Shown: piece after piece, positions 5,357-5,545 of the stretch | How positions within the stretch are numbered: the first letter of the stretch is position 1 | Layout of the letters: every line of letters starts with the position of its first letter | Assembly (NCBI GenBank): GCA_903930745.1 | Contig: CAIYZX010000565.1 | Location: forward strand, 1-5,545 | Origin: an uncultured Chloroflexota bacterium | GTDB lineage: Bacteria > Chloroflexota > Limnocylindria > Limnocylindrales > CSP1-4 | Reading direction: 5' to 3' | DNA length: 5,545 bases | Position numbers and translations under genes: made by a program | The notes under the pieces: model-generated | Databases searched by the model: none | The model's input: only the letters and a program-made list of their open reading frames with translations | What the model was told of the DNA's origin: nothing

Positions 5357-5545
5357 GTGTACCCACCCCTCCGCAGCTCCGCCGCCCCCGACAACGCCGG
5401 TGAATCCGCCGGCGGAGGCCCCCACGCGAGCCTGGATCCGCTGGTCATCGCGGGCCTGGATGCCACCACGGACTCCATCGCCATACTCCGGCCAATGGCC
5501 GACGAGGCTGGCGCGATCACGGACGCGGAGATCCTCTTCCTCAAC
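5357..5545 (+). CDS. Probable PAS-type sensor/signalling protein, N-terminal 63 codons only (runs off right edge)
   Basis: An open frame starts at GTG 5357 and is still open at the window end. The start is well bounded: an in-frame TGA at 5345-5347 excludes anything earlier, and a GAGGTG ribosome binding site (5346-5351) lies 5 nt before the GTG. After a Pro/Ser/Ala/Gly-rich leader of about 24 residues the chain reads SLDPLVIAGLDATTDSIAIL then RPMADEAGAITDAEILFLN. This pattern, an LD..TD.IAILRP strand followed by an acidic turn, G-x-I-x-D-x-E-I and F-x-N, resembles the start of PAS domains in sensor kinases, GGDEF proteins and PAS regulators. No signal peptide or membrane segment is seen in this part, so it may be cytosolic. 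The output domain lies beyond the edge. The PAS call is from pattern recognition on about 40 residues only. Confidence 0.6.
   Translation, partial: MYPPLRSSAAPDNAGESAGGGPHASLDPLVIAGLDATTDSIAILRPMADEAGAITDAEILFLN

Noticed and set aside
5285..5403. Two small leader open frames (ATG 5285, 20 aa; ATG 5320, 27 aa) before the PAS gene
   Set aside because: They are Arg-rich with no strong ribosome binding site and end by chance stops. Frames this short are expected in stop-poor GC-rich DNA.
5230..5544. Minus-strand open frame at the right edge
   Set aside because: It overlaps the plus-strand start with ribosome binding site and PAS-like residues, and its own composition is Arg/Ser/Ala-rich without motifs.

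Overview
This is a GC-rich window (about 70 % by eye, codon third positions almost all G or C) from a bacterial chromosome. It holds one complete cytosolic enzyme gene, one tRNA gene, one complete surface-lipoprotein gene, and the first codons of two further genes cut by the window edges. No mobile element gene, CRISPR array or phage gene is visible. The lineage cannot be fixed from sequence alone. The base composition, a non-pyrrolysine MttB-family methyltransferase, a YncE-propeller/phosphoesterase fusion lipoprotein and -10 boxes of the form TAGGAT would fit a GC-rich Chloroflexota (Limnocylindria-like) or actinobacterial genome; this is a weak inference.

Layout. 1-136 (minus): start of a secreted protein with a clear Sec signal peptide, continuing off the left edge. 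137-275: divergent promoter region with small inverted repeats. 276-1766 (plus): MttB/COG5598-family methyltransferase, 496 aa, followed by a GC-rich hairpin. 1767-2037: gap with no convincing gene. It contains two copies of the palindrome CCGTCA-N4-TGACGG 94 bp apart and, at its right end, a good sigma70-type promoter. 2038-2112 (plus): tRNA-Thr(CGT) with an encoded CCA end, followed by a strong terminator-like hairpin at 2128-2149. 2113-2380: gap with no gene; an AT-richer patch at 2265-2280 may be promoter, and a hairpin lies just before the ribosome binding site. 2381-5167 (plus): 928-aa lipoprotein with an N-terminal YncE/YVTN beta-propeller and a C-terminal phosphoesterase domain. 5168-5356: gap with a GC hairpin and a TAGGAT -10-like box. 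5357-5545 (plus): start of a probable PAS-type sensor protein, cut by the right edge.

The genes do not form an evident operon. Each has its own leader, and hairpins or wide gaps separate them. The methyltransferase has no corrinoid protein or reactivase beside it in the window, and the lipoprotein stands alone. I see no strong case for a new multi-gene system. The items most worth a second look are the paired palindromes at 1842-1953, the unrecorded secreted-protein start at the left edge, and the acidic DxDxDG-like insert in the propeller.
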